Origin: Rhizophagus clarus
Taxonomy: Eukaryota > Glomeromycota > Glomeromycetes > Glomerales > Glomeraceae
DNA: 64,000 nucleotides
Assembly (NCBI GenBank): GCA_015698045.1
Contig: BLAL01000021.1
Coordinates: 62,001 to 126,000, forward strand
Direction of reading: 5' to 3'
How positions within the stretch are numbered: the stretch's first letter is position 1; the number at the start of each line of letters is the position of its first letter. Shown here piece by piece: positions 47,161 to 58,156 of this stretch. A program made the translations under genes and the position numbers. The notes below the pieces were generated by a model that was not told the DNA's origin, made no database searches, and worked only from the letters and a program-made list of their open reading frames with translations.

Positions 47161-47379
47161 GATTCGTACAAATATCAGTGCCCGATATATATAATAATTT
47201 TTGAATTTTCGTACAAATATCGGGCGCCCGATATAACATATCGGGGACTAAATTTTAGGCACATTTTTAAGATGTGACAAATCGGGTACCTGATATGTAA
47301 AAAAGCCCGATATATACCTGATTAATCACCGATATGTAGGTATCCGATATGTACCCAATAGCATCGATTTTGATCAGTG
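47161..47379. repeat. Right subterminal repeats and terminus of the CACTA element
   Basis: Roughly eight TATCGGG-type words, including ATATCGGGCGCCCGATAT and TCGGGTACCTGATATG, leading to GCATCGATTTTGATCAGTG at the edge. They mirror the left subterminal region. Confidence 0.8.
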
Positions 47380-47382
47380 TGA
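47380..47382. repeat. Right target-site duplication TGA
   Basis: Matches 36,521-36,523. Confidence 0.75.
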
Positions 47383-47429
47383 GTGCGTTTTATGATTTAT
47401 TAATGAAATAATAAATAATGGATTTAACT

Positions 47430-47855
47430 TGATTATTTTTGATAATTATCAAATATCGCAAATTATCATTGAGATTATTTTCGATAATTGTCAATATCGC
47501 AAATTATCATCAAAATTATTTTCGATAATTGTTAATATCGCAAATTATCGTTGAGATTATTTTCAATAATTATCAATATTGCAAATTATCAGTGCAATTA
47601 TTTTCGATAACTGTTGACATCGCAAATTATTAGTGTGATTATTTTTGATAACTGTCGACATTGCAAATTATCAGTGCGATTATTTTGATAACTGTTGACA
47701 TCGCAAATTATCAGTGCGATTATTTTCGATGATTGTTGATATCGCAAATTATCAGTGCGATTATTTTTGATAATTGTCAACATCATAAATCATCATCAAG
47801 ATTATTTTTGATAATTGTCAATATCGCAAATTATCAGTACGATTATTTTAGAAAA
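47430..47855. repeat. ~41-bp tandem repeat array (about 10 units)
   Basis: The unit GATTATTTTCGATAATTGTC plus AATATCGCAAATTATCAGTG repeats head to tail; each contains GATAATT/AATTATC inverted words. It begins ~50 bp beyond the CACTA right end. The minus-strand open frame across it is an artefact of the period. Confidence 0.8.
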
Positions 47856-48285
47856 AGTTAAATATCGTTGTATAATTGTGAGATAATTATCGAATATTAT
47901 CACATTATGTTAACCATCGATTTATAAATATGATATTTATTGATAAAGTGATAATTATCAATGTATATCTTCTGAAAAAATTTCCTGATGTATGAAATTG
48001 AAAACTGTATAACAGATTATGGATTTAAGATAATAGTTTTAATAAGCCACCAAAATTTTACAAGAAAAAAAAAAGTTTTTTGATGAGTTTATATTACATT
48101 ATTTGACGGTAAGGAGAAAGTTAAATCAAATTGATTTAAAAGTTACATCAAGTTTATATTATATCTAGATTACTAATCAGCAATGGCTTGGGCTTCAGAG
48201 TTTAATTTTAAAATATAAATAATGTATGAAATTCCTTCAACATTTTTTTTTTTTATACATTAATTTTAATTACTTTTTATTTTAA
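47856..48285. other. AT-rich spacer upstream of the 48.3-kb relic gene
   Basis: Contains TATCACATTATG and CGATAATTATCG-like words decaying out of the tandem array. No gene. Confidence 0.35.
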
Positions 48286-49905
48286 ATGCTAATTTTAATA
48301 AATTATACACTGATTTTAATCATGAGTAGAAGAAAAACTTTGATAACTTTCAGTAATAAAGTGACAAAAGCAATTTCTAGCAATAAGACTAGACAGGATT
48401 TAAGTGAAGAACCTACTGCTTCAAGTTTATCATCTGGTTCAAAACGAAATAGTAATCAGCTTAAAGCAAATAATAATGTAGAAATAATAATTGAGGAAGA
48501 ATTTAATGATAATTTGAGATCTAATAAGCAATATAAGAAAGATAATAAAAGCCAGTATATGAATGATAATACTAATAAATATTAATTTTTTATTTGACTT
48601 TATATTAGAAAATTCATTAACATTAAATTAATGTTTTTAGTACAAGAATCCTTGACCAAAGACAAGGATGTATCAAAGGACTCAAAGCTTGCTAAAACAT
48701 CTCCTTCAATACGAGATAGCCATATTACAGATAATTTCGATTTTGATGATGAATCTGAGCTATTTGATCCTTTTCGTTTGGTTACTGATGATTTGGTTAC
48801 TGATGATGATATTCGAGAAGAAGCTGCAGTGAATACTTTAGATGATGATTTAGCAATACCATCTACTAATATTCAATCGGCTAAAATTGATCAATCGCAA
48901 AAAGTTTCCTTACCAGAAGTTCCAGCAATTGATACATTTGCACCCAATATTCAAGTACTTGACTTACAACTTGCTTTATCTCAGCAACCAACCAACATTA
49001 TTACGTTACTTTCAACTTTCTCTCAAATAGTAACTGCTGTATCTTCATTAGGTACTTTACTGACTTCAACAGGTGTATTGTCTAATAACCAACATACAAC
49101 TAACCAAAATGCCATAATTGATCGATCTTCTCAAGTAAATGAAGTAATTTTATAAATGTTCATATTTCAACATGTATTTTTAAAATAAAATAATTGTTAC
49201 TAATAACTATTATTTCATTTAAGAGTCAATTAATAAATCTTTTTATTAATGAATGCAAGACTCTTTTTATAAGAATTTGCAAGCCAACATCACAACTGGT
49301 CCTTATCCTTGCACAAGAATATGCTAAATATTTAGGCGTGACTACTTACAATGCATTTGAAGCAAAAAAAAGGGATTGTGAATAGTTTTCAATATGGAGA
49401 ACTTGGCTTTATGATACCTGCTTGAATATTGCTTTTAATTTTATGGATCATTATGAGTATGTATATGATTTAAAATTTTTTGCATAAATGTGTACTAGTA
49501 ATGCTTTTTACATTTATTATCTATAGGTGTAATGCCAATAAATTGCCTAATGGAATACATATAAGCAAATTTATTTTGAATGAAGATGTAGTCCATGCGT
49601 TTGAAATTCAATTAAAGAAAGTTAAAAAAGATAAACTAATAAAAAATCAAATATCTTGGGCAAAGCTTAAAAATTATATCAAAAATGTAGTTTTAATAAT
49701 GATCAAACATTATACTAAACTTAATATTAATCAAGCAAAGTATGATGAAAACACTACCACTAGTAGTAAACGGATAGAATGGCGAAACACTATTTTAGTA
49801 GATTTACATAATTTGGACTGAAAAACAGTTGATATAGTTGTAACATGCGAAAGGGGAACGATTATTGTAAAGAAAATTGATATTAAAGTCTTTATGGATT
49901 GGTAA
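48286..49905 (+). pseudogene. Unrecognised repeat-type gene, broken by stops
   Basis: Reading blocks in order: a Ser/Asn/Lys-rich first exon (better ATG at 48,322: MSRRKTLITFSNKVTK); an acidic block from ~48,651 (NFDFDDESELFDPFRLVTDD) with a Ser/Thr-rich end; an intron 49,147-~49,222; then QEYAKYLGVTTYNAFEAKKR, a TAG at 49383 (CE*FSIWRTWLYD), another intron near 49,460-49,528, and HISKFILNEDVVHAFEIQLK continuing through a TGA at 49819 (NLD*KTVD) to TAA 49903-49905 (IKVFMDW). Both stops fit C-to-T or G-to-A change of Gln and Trp/Arg codons. It has the look of a multicopy Glomeromycotina gene, but I cannot name the family or function. Confidence 0.45.
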
Positions 49906-50229
49906 AATAAATAGTACACCAAAAAATAAAATAGTTAATTATATAATATGTGTAGCATATTTTTATGCTTTTTAAAATAATGTCAAATAATATTAGTAAA
50001 TACAAAGAAATTACCACTATTTGCTTATTTCTAAATTCTATATATAATAACAACATTTGTTACATGTTATACCATTTTTTCATAATTTTTCTGTGTGATG
50101 AGTTCATTTGTCCTTCGTTCATTCTTTAATATTCCCTGTTTATCATTTCTGGTTACGTTTATTCAGAATTGGGTTCATACAAATAGAAAAAAGTTAATAA
50201 AAATTAGCTTTTAAAAATATATAAATTTT
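49906..50229. other. AT-rich spacer
   Basis: No supported feature; 3' flank of the preceding relic and downstream end of mini-exon array 2. Confidence 0.35.
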
Positions 50230-51480
50230 TGAAATAAAAAACTTACAAGAGTATCCATGATCAGGATCGATTTCCTATGAAAAAATAAAAAAAAAGCGAA
50301 ATGTGAGTAATTGTTTTGTTAAAGAAATAATTCAAAAGCAGATCCTCTTACCAAAAATCCACACGTCTAAATACTCAAAGAATTAAGCCGTCTACAAAAG
50401 AAAAGAAACCAAACCGTTAGAAGCTGTTTATTAAAGTAAAATATAAATAAAATCAAAAATCCCGCAGATTTTCTGCATGTTCAAAGACTTTCTTCATTGG
50501 TTCTTTTGGATGGACTTTGGTTTTATGTTAGATTTAAGCATAATTGGCCATCTAAAAAAAGAAAAACCAAAACATTAGTTAAACACTTTGTTAAATAAAA
50601 CGTTTATAAGAGAAAAAAAGAAAAAAATACACAGAATTCTGCATGTCCTAATTCTGAAGAACTTACCGTTTAAAAAAAAGAAAAAAATGGTGAGATTTGG
50701 GCAAGTCTTGTTTAAGATATAAGATTAAAGAGACCACTGAAACCCACCAAAGACTCATCAAATCCACACTCCAACCCGTCTAAAAAAGGAAGAAATGAAA
50801 TACCAGTTAATGTTTCGTTAAAAAATAATTCGAAAAAAAGCATTCCTTAGTGTAAAAATCTAAAGTCACCTAAAAAATAAAATTAAAACGTTAATAAAAG
50901 GTTTTATAAAATAAAACGCATTTCATATGTCCGAATACCTAAAGAACTGGCTGCCTACAAAACAAATAAATGAAACGTTAGTGATTGTTTCATTAAAAGA
51001 GTTAATAGAAAGAATTAATAAAAGGTAAAAATAATTACTAAATATCTCATGCGTCTAATACCCATCTAATACCTGTCTACAAAAAGAAAAAAAATAACAA
51101 TCTATATTTGTTTTGTTAAAAGAGTTATTCAATGTAAAATCCCCTCACCAATTTCCATGCACGCAAATATCTGAAGTACCAGTCTGTCCACAAAAGAAAA
51201 AAAAACAAAACTAACAGGAGTCATTTTGTAAAAAATAATTTAGAAGTGAATAAAAAATCCTCTGCCTAAATTTTACGTTAATCAATACAGTATCAACGAT
51301 CAAGGCCAAAAGATGCATATAATGTCTTACTATCAGGAAAGAAAAACAAGCTAGTGGATAGTGAATGTGTCTAAAGACTCGTCTAAAAAAGAATAAGAAA
51401 TTTACTAAACCTAATATAATTATATTCTTTTTACTTGCTACTCTAATAATTTATTATAATTTTGAAAATTAATCAGTACA
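50230..51480 (-). repeat. Array 2 of tandem mini-exon-like units (minus strand)
   Basis: Same architecture as array 1. On the minus strand, acceptor-like TTTTTTTAGACGG or TTTTGTAGACGG starts a short block, ending in TGGATTTTTG or a similar word before GGTAAGA or GGTGGG-type donors. Units are visible near 50,391, 50,549, 50,670, 50,778, 50,867, 50,951, 51,075, 51,184 and 51,381, about 90-200 bp apart. Block sequences such as GGCTTAATTCTTTGAGTA and GGGTTGGAGTGTGGATTTG resemble those of array 1 (TTGG...CTTTG...GATTTG) but are not identical. Transcription would start from the CT-tract region at 51.5-51.7 kb. No consistent coding frame. Confidence 0.55.
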
Positions 51481-51760
51481 TATTCATATCACGCATCCAA
51501 AGAGATTTGCAAAATAAGAAAAAAAAGGGAAAAAGGACGAAAAAAAGGAAAGAAGAGGAAAAGGAAGAAGAGGAAGGAAAAAGGACAACCAGAAAGGGAA
51601 GAAAGGGAAAGAGATAAAACGAACGAAAGTAAAAGAAAAGGGAAAAAATTCAAAACTTTCTTTTAAAAAAAAAATGATCACCCGAACCACATAGTATATT
51701 AATCACGTAATACACGTGATGTTTAATTTAATATAAATAGGGGGCTTTTCCCCAAAATTA
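51481..51760 (-). promoter_or_regulatory. CT-tract and TATA/E-box-like promoter of array 2
   Basis: 51,515-51,660 is nearly pure purine on the plus strand (pyrimidine on the minus strand). Upstream in minus-strand sense are ATCACGTGTATTACGTGATT (overlapping CACGTG and ACGTGAT words, 51,703-51,722) and a TATTTATATTAAA box (~51,727-51,740). The arrangement parallels 4.0-4.3 kb. Confidence 0.4.
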
Positions 51761-52015
51761 ATTTTTATTTTTTATAAAATTATTTTTTTCCTATAATTAT
51801 ATTAAGTTACGGGTGTACATATGTATATTATAGTACATATGTATCGTACATACAACATCTGTTTAACCTTATGAAAAGCCCCTCCTCTGTAAATAGATAG
51901 AGGCCCATTAGTGCCTATAGGGAGAGAGCCATTGCTGCTCTCTCCACCTGTTTATTGTGATAAAAAGAGGGAGTCTTCAGTAGTAAGGCTTAATGTAATT
52001 ATAATAATATAATAT
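51761..52015 (+). mobile_element. Possible solo-LTR-like segment
   Basis: About 200 bp from TGTACATATGTATATTATAG to ATTATACAACA differs in composition from its flanks, with GAAAAGCCCCTCCTCTG, TAGATAGAGGCCC and GGGAGAGAGCC words and a TG...CA boundary. This resembles fungal LTRs, but no matching 5-bp duplication was found, so the call is tentative. Confidence 0.3.
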
Positions 52016-52620
52016 TATACAACACGTTAATGGCATTTAAGTAATCATAAATAGCATTTTAATTATATTTCCAAATTATAACTGTAAACTTTTTCATAAT
52101 GATATTTAAACAATTACAAAATAATTTCATTATCACAAAAATATTTCAAATATAGCATTTTATTTATATTTCCAAATTATAACTGTTAACTTTTTTATAA
52201 TAATATTCAAACAATTACAAAATAATTTTATTATTATAAAAATATTTCATAAATGGCATTTCAATTATATTTTCAAATTATATCTGCAAACTTTTTCATA
52301 ATGATATTTAAACAATTACAAAATAATTTCATTATCACAAAAATATTTCAAATATAGTATTTTATTTATATTTCCAGATTATAACTATTAATTTTTTCAT
52401 AATAATATTCAAACAATTACAAAATAATTTCATTATTATAAAAATATTTCATAAATGGCATTTCAATTATATTTTTAAATTATATTTATAAACTTTTTCA
52501 TAATGATATTTAAACAATCACAAAATAATTTTATTATTGCAAAATTATTGTAAAAATATTTTATGTGTAATATTTTATTTGTATTTTTAAATTATATTTG
52601 TAAACTCTTTTGAAATAATA
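52016..52620. repeat. ~101-105-bp tandem array with alternating unit types (about 6 units)
   Basis: Units start near 52,051, 52,156, 52,256, 52,356, 52,457 and 52,570. One type reads TGGCATTTCAATTATATTT, the other TAGCATTTTATTTATATTTC, and they alternate. All share ATAATATTCAAACAATTACA and AAAATATTTC. Alternation indicates amplification of a dimer. Confidence 0.75.
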
Positions 52621-52719
52621 TCAAAATAAATACAAGACAAATTCAAGTCTTACAAAATCATTTTGATATAATAAAAGTATCTTAAAATTATTATAAAACC
52701 AATTCAAAAAAAGTAGTAT

Positions 52720-53600
52720 TTTTAGTAAAGTACTGCTGCTGAATTAGTAGCTAAAGATATTTATCAGCTTCTTTAGTATAGCAACAGACTTCCAGATAAT
52801 CCACTTTCACGAGATAATTTGATTTTTAAACATTCTGAAGATTATAGAAATCGTCTTATAAAATACTTAAGTTCTATTAATCATAAAGATGAATTTTCTA
52901 CCTTCAAAGGTGCTATTTCAATAGACTTACATAAAATTGAAAGTACTCCTACTGACACAATAATTATTGATGAGGCAGATGCTACTGGTAATGATTTTGG
53001 ATTTTTGGAAGAACAAATGTTTTCATTAGAGTCTCTTTTATCTGTAAATAAAGAAGAAAGAAACATCAAATTAAAAGAAGCTATAAAAAATTTATCATTA
53101 CGCGTCTAGTATTTGATCAATAGTCTGGTGAAAGATACAATTTCCCAAGAAATTGTTTGAAGACGCCAACTTAGATTTCTTGTTTCTATAGTATTTTCAT
53201 ATAGGATATTGGAAGTATTTTGCACTTTAAAACTTTGTAAACAAGGCCAGACAATTAAGTCGCAGGTTACAAAAAAGATTTTAAAGGAGAGCAATGGCCG
53301 ATTAGATAAAAAGGACTTAACGTTGTATTTACAGAGAGGATTCTGAATCAAAAGGGTATTAAATTCCATTAAAGTTAAATGGAATATTTTAGATGCAATT
53401 GACAACCTCACTCCTTGCTTTTTTACTAGTACTATTAATGGTTGTCAAAATTTTGAAATTTGGCTAGAAATAATTCTAAGCAATGAAATGATCTCATATA
53501 ATGAAACAGAAATTAAATATAAATAATTTAAGGCAACATTGGCAAATGAAAGAGTCATGTGTATAAAACAGGCATGTGGGGACTGCGGGGTTGAATTTTA
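52720..53600 (+). pseudogene. Unrecognised repeat-type gene, broken by stops
   Basis: A single plus-strand frame is readable for about 290 codons with stops at intervals: AAELVAKDIYQLL*YSNRLP, then an open 96-codon stretch (52,819-53,109; HKDEFSTFKGAISIDLHKIE, FSLESLLSVNKEERNIKLKE). After a TAG it continues with YLINSLVKDTISQEIV, RRQLRFLVSIVFSYRILEV and GRLDKKDLTLYLQRGF, then IKVKWNILDAIDNLTPCFF and CIKQACGDCGVEF. Stops are TAG, TGA and TAA where Gln, Arg or Trp are plausible. I do not recognise the family. Continuity of frame shows it was once a protein gene. Confidence 0.45.
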
Positions 53601-54295
53601 ACAGCCAAACGTAAAAGAATTTAATTTTGATTTTAGATAAAACTCTCCTTAAGTATATGGTTATAACAATGGATTTACATGAATGAAAAAAAACTTGGCT
53701 AATTAATGTGAGAGTATTCAGTATTCCCTTTTATTATGATAAGAGTAGTACTATAAAAGCAAACTTAATATTTTTGTATACTTTAATGTAAATAGTAATG
53801 TATCAATATAAATATAGCAATATAGCAAGCATTTTATTGCAATTTTAAGAATCAACGAATAAATAAATTTTTATATTTTATTGCTGAAGAAAAAATTGGA
53901 ATAAGCTATAAGTTTAGTAACGATGTTAATATATAGTAATTTGAACTGTTTTTTTTATGCTTGTAAAGGAGATTTTTTTTCTTTTTGTAGATGACTAATT
54001 TATCAGTTATTTGGACAAAACTTTAACAGGAAAAAAAAATGTATTTACAATAGTCCCACAATTTATCGCTAAGATATCATGATGATACCAAATAATATCT
54101 ATCTAATTGACACATTATAACAAAAAAAGTAAATAAAATAAAGCATTACATTATGTAGAATATTACAAAATTTCTCTGATATTATAGTAATATTGAATTC
54201 ACTTTGTGTAATGCAATAATCTTCAAAAAAAATCTTAATATAAATTGAATTCACTTCGTGTGATGCAATAATCTTTAAAAAAAATCTTAATATTA
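53601..54295. other. AT-rich spacer with a short duplicated unit
   Basis: At 54,190-54,300 a ~60-bp unit occurs twice (TTGAATTCACTTYGTGTRAT then GCAATAATCTT, A run, TCTTAATAT). No gene. Confidence 0.45.
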
Positions 54296-54430
54296 TTAAT
54301 ATCAAAGCAGTATATCACGAAGATATCACTGGGATTTTTTTTACTTTCTCTCCTATGTTCAAAAAAGATTTTTCAAAAAATTATAAATATTGCAATAATT
54401 ACAAAAAATTGTTACGCAAAAAATTGATAA

Positions 54431-56786
54431 TTCCAGTATATATTATATATAATAATAATAATATACCTTATTTTGCAATCATGATTTTCTTTCATTATTA
54501 TTACACTTTTCATTATCAACAGAATGTGACCTGGCAGCGCCTATATAATAGCAAAATAAGTCTAATGATTTTACAAAATTATGGTTAAATGATGTGATTA
54601 TAAGTCTTTTTTTTTGTTTTTTTTTTTCTTAGCAGATAAGATGGTTTTTTATATTACATCTAAAATATTTTTGTGAACTAGCGCAAACAGAAAAAATTGA
54701 TTATTTTATACTTTTTAAGCCTCTGATTTCTTCAGCCCCTCTTTAATGTGAAAAGTTTCTTTTTTTAAAACAAATAAACGTGTGAAGAAATTTATTTAAG
54801 AAAATAGTGAATCTTCGAATTTATTAATTTGAGAAAAAAGTTATTTTTGAGTGATAAGATGTAATTGATGTTACAACTAGCAAAAGAATAAATAAGTCTT
54901 GTTTAGAATAAGCCCTGTTTCCCAGATATTTTTTTTTACACCAAATCATGATATTTTCTATTAAATTGATTTTTTTTTTACTTCCAATATTATATATAAT
55001 GATGCATACATAAAAAAAGAAAGGTCTTCTCTTTAGAGTGACACATTAAAATTGGAATGATACATAAAAAAGAAAGGTAAAAATGACGTGAAAGGATCTT
55101 TTTTTAAAATATAAAAATATAAGAAAATTAGGAATCTGTATTACCTGTATCATCTTACTCTAAGATGCTTCTTTTACTCTTCATAGTGATATACAATAAT
55201 TACGAGTGATCCAAAGTTAGAAATAACCATTTTATAATAAATTTATTTTGACTATTCTGTCAAAATGCATCTGCAGCTTATCATTGTAATTAATATGACA
55301 ATTCATTTTAAAAATTCTTATTCTACTGAAATATTGGTAGTAATTCTTATATTGGATAATCAACTTAACCAAGATCGTGATTAAAAGTTGTGGTCATAAT
55401 ACAAGAAACATGGATGAATCAACTATGACAGCATTGGTACTGTATAAATATCCCAATAAATTGATTTTTTGGCAAAAGATTTAATTAATGCTTTTTTTAA
55501 CATACTGGGGCTACCTTGTATAATATCAATCCAATCACATGATTCAACATATACTGGAAGAAGTCCTTGTTAAAACTTTATTTTCACAATATCATTGTGT
55601 TAATGTAGAAAGATGGTTTATAATGTGCCTTAAAGAAAAAAATGTAGATTGCGCTCTCTGTTTATAGGAAAAGTTAATTGTGTTTTAAGATGTTAAGAGG
55701 GTTCAAAGAAAAGATTAACTTATAGGTATGTTACGAAACTGATATTAATGCAAACTACTAGTAATTATTTTTTGCAAAAAAAAAAATTTTGATAATAGGT
55801 ATAACCACGAAATACTCAATATCTGTCATTATATTAATCATATTTTCCCTTAAATTGTGATTAATACAAAAAAGAATAAACTGAATAACTTAATTATCAA
55901 CATAACATGTGGTAAGATTAACTAATACAAAAAAGAAATAAGCCAAAATGATTTATAATAAATAAAAAAAAAATTTTTGAGTAAAAAAAATTTGAGTAAA
56001 AAAAAATTTAAGTAAAAAAAAATTTGAGTAAAAAAAAATTTTTTGACTCACATTTTTTAATCTGTAGAAATCATCAAAGTTTTTAAAATGTCTTCTCAAG
56101 ATCACAAATAGAGCTCTCTTATTAAACATTAGCAGCCTTCACAACTGCAATCTCAATAGCCGTAACATCATCATAATAGTATTGATGTATGTACATCTTT
56201 TCTACACATGTAAGTTAAAAATCACACAAAGTATAATTATTTTGCTGACGTATTGAAGGATTGTTTTTAATGAACAATGCAATGATATCATGATATAAGA
56301 AAGAATACAAAATGGTGATAAAAAATGATTTTTTTTTTCACAATCAAAATATTTTCAGCAAAAAAAAAAATATTTTTCTTTAAAGTAAGACTCTGGAATA
56401 AATAATTTTGCAATTTTGCAATATTTATACTAATATTGTGCAATTCAAAAAATTTTTTTTTTTTATTATAGCATCATAAAACGAAAAGTTAGTAAAGAAC
56501 AAAATTCTGACAAAAAAGATCTCTATCCCTTCTACCTTTCATATCCCCCCTATTTCCTCTATCACTCTCCAATACAAGATTACTACTATCATAATAAGTA
56601 TCAACATGGATTTTATCCTTCTCCAAGTTTATATCATTCGCAAGAATAGTGACATTAACAGCAACAGTACAGCAACATCATCAACGTGATGAAAAGATTG
56701 AAGAGAAACCAAAATTGCTATCTGAAGTAAAAATATGTCTGTATTCAATATTTATAATATTATATTAACAATATGTTAACACTGTC
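54431..56786. other. Interior of the inverted-repeat element, no supported gene
   Basis: AT-rich with scattered short frames. A 19-20-bp unit (GAGTAAAAAAAAATTT) repeats four times at 55,975-56,050. A small direct duplication (TACATAAAAAAGAAAGGT) lies at ~55,008-55,078. Nothing else is supported. Confidence 0.4.
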
Positions 56787-57910
56787 ATGTCACTTTTCCT
56801 TTATATAGATTCTAAGCTTGAACAACCATTTAAAATCATAGAGAATATAATTAAGAAAGCTCAGAAACCAGTTGTCATGAGGCATGTGATTGCAAAATAT
56901 TTCACACTAATTATACCAAAAACAATTCAAGAATATCTAAACAACAAAATTAATAAAGCCAAGGAGAGAGGTCGATCAACATCAACTTCTTTATCTTCAA
57001 TTTCAATTCCCAACAGAACTCCCGCCATATCTCCTTCACGTGACTTCATCTCTTGATTTTGTTACAAACTAATGTAAATAAAATATACCTCTATATAATA
57101 CCATATAATGCCTATATATTATAAAACGCTAACATTTTATTTAAATTAGGAATAATATCGAAAAAAAACTTGTTGAAGCTGGGATACTGTTACTATTAAA
57201 ATATTTGGAAAATGACTATTTTTCACAATTCGATTTGATGAACCGCTCTAATTATGTTACTTCTAAAGAATTCATTGATTCACATGATTTAGCCATTTCT
57301 TAAGTTCAGATGACAGGGTTACTCTCTGATACATATAAATCACTACCAGCATGGGTTAAAGAGATAATTTTCAGTGAATTAAAACCATTGTTTTTAAGGG
57401 TATGCTGCCTTGATGAGAACAAGAAGAATCATATATTACAAAATTTTTTTATTCTCTTATTCCTGACATTTACAAATAATAGTTGTGAAAAGTTGATCAT
57501 AATTTTGAAAGAATTGTAAAACTTACAATAATTGGCAGAACGTCCTTTGGAAAAAATTAGTAGAAAGATACGACAAATATAAATTTAGTGATCATGATGA
57601 CCTGAATTCATATATAAAGAAATGACATGTTAACGAAGTATTCTCCTTATGGCTAAAATATACTTCTAAGGAATTACCAGAGGAGAGTAAAATCGCACTT
57701 AAAAATTTAATTATATTTGGATTTTATTGTATTGAAAATTTTTTAGATGCAAATAAGAAGTTTTTTTCATTTAATGGCGACCTTTTCACAATTATCTGTG
57801 ATTTCCCAAGCTCTTTTAGATATAATATTAGAACTTCAATGAATTTATCAAAATATAGTGTAGTCCTTTTAAGCTATAATAATTCTAAAGATTCTGAAGA
57901 TTTTAATTAG
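56787..57910 (+). pseudogene. Unrecognised gene inside the inverted-repeat element
   Basis: Exon-like pieces: 56,787-57,056 (KAQKPVVMRHVIAKYFTLII, TIQEYLNNKINKAKERGRS, Ser/Pro tail), then after an acceptor at ~57,149 a frame reading KKLVEAGILLLLKYLENDYF. After a TAA this continues with LLSDTYKSLPAWVKEIIFSE and later WKKLVERYDKYKFSDHDDLN, KELPEESKIALKNLIIFGFY and IICDFPSSFRYNIRTSMNLS, to TAG 57908-57910. Stops and a shift interrupt it. It is mostly helical, with no nuclease, zinc-finger or transposase motif that I can identify. Its place inside a pair of inverted repeats suggests cargo or an unfamiliar transposase. Confidence 0.4.
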
Positions 57911-58156
57911 AGAATTTGTGTAGTTTAATCAAAAAAATCAAAATTTTTGTATGTAGTATATTTTTATGTTATATGTTTTTACTATAATATATTTTTTTGC
58001 ACATGGAATTATCAGTTTTTTACATCATGACAATATTTTGTAGTAATTATTACAATATCTAAATTTTTCAAAAAATCTTTTTTGCAAATATAGGAGAGAA
58101 AGTAAAAAAATCACAGTGATGTTTTCATGATATACCGTGTCAATATCAATGATATC

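Larger units (their letters stand above)
36524..47379. mobile_element. CACTA-like DNA transposon, 10,856 bp, with TGA target duplication
   Basis: The left end reads CACTGGTCAAAATTGATGC; the reverse complement of the right end reads CACTGATCAAAATCGATGC (17 of 19 identical), and similarity continues into TATCGGGTA-rich subterminal DNA on both sides. Flanks are TGA (36,521-36,523) and TGA (47,380-47,382). A 3-bp duplication plus a CACT(A/G) terminus plus subterminal repeats plus a Tnp2 transposase is the CACTA (En/Spm) signature. Inside are a Myb/SANT-like gene (plus), an acidic companion gene (minus), Tnp2 (plus) and a further minus-strand exon. An internal inverted repeat (38.1/45.7 kb) suggests either a nested second element or an unusual internal structure. 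Confidence 0.85.
54296..58156. mobile_element. Inverted-repeat-bounded element, ~3.86 kb
   Basis: 54,296-54,430 matches the reverse complement of about 58,015-58,156. Shared blocks are GTATATCACGAAGATATCAC (ATGAAAACATCAC on the other side), then TTTTTACTTTCTCTCCTAT, then CAAAAAAGATTTTT and TATTGCAATAATTAC. Arms are ~130 bp and diverged by roughly a fifth by eye. A decayed gene lies inside near the right end. Target duplications could not be fixed because the outer edges (ATTATTAATATC / ATCATTGATATT) are AT-rich. Superfamily unknown. Confidence 0.55.

Noticed and set aside
51484..51690. Phe/Pro-rich minus-strand frame as a membrane peptide
   Set aside because: Translation of the CT tract at the head of array 2.
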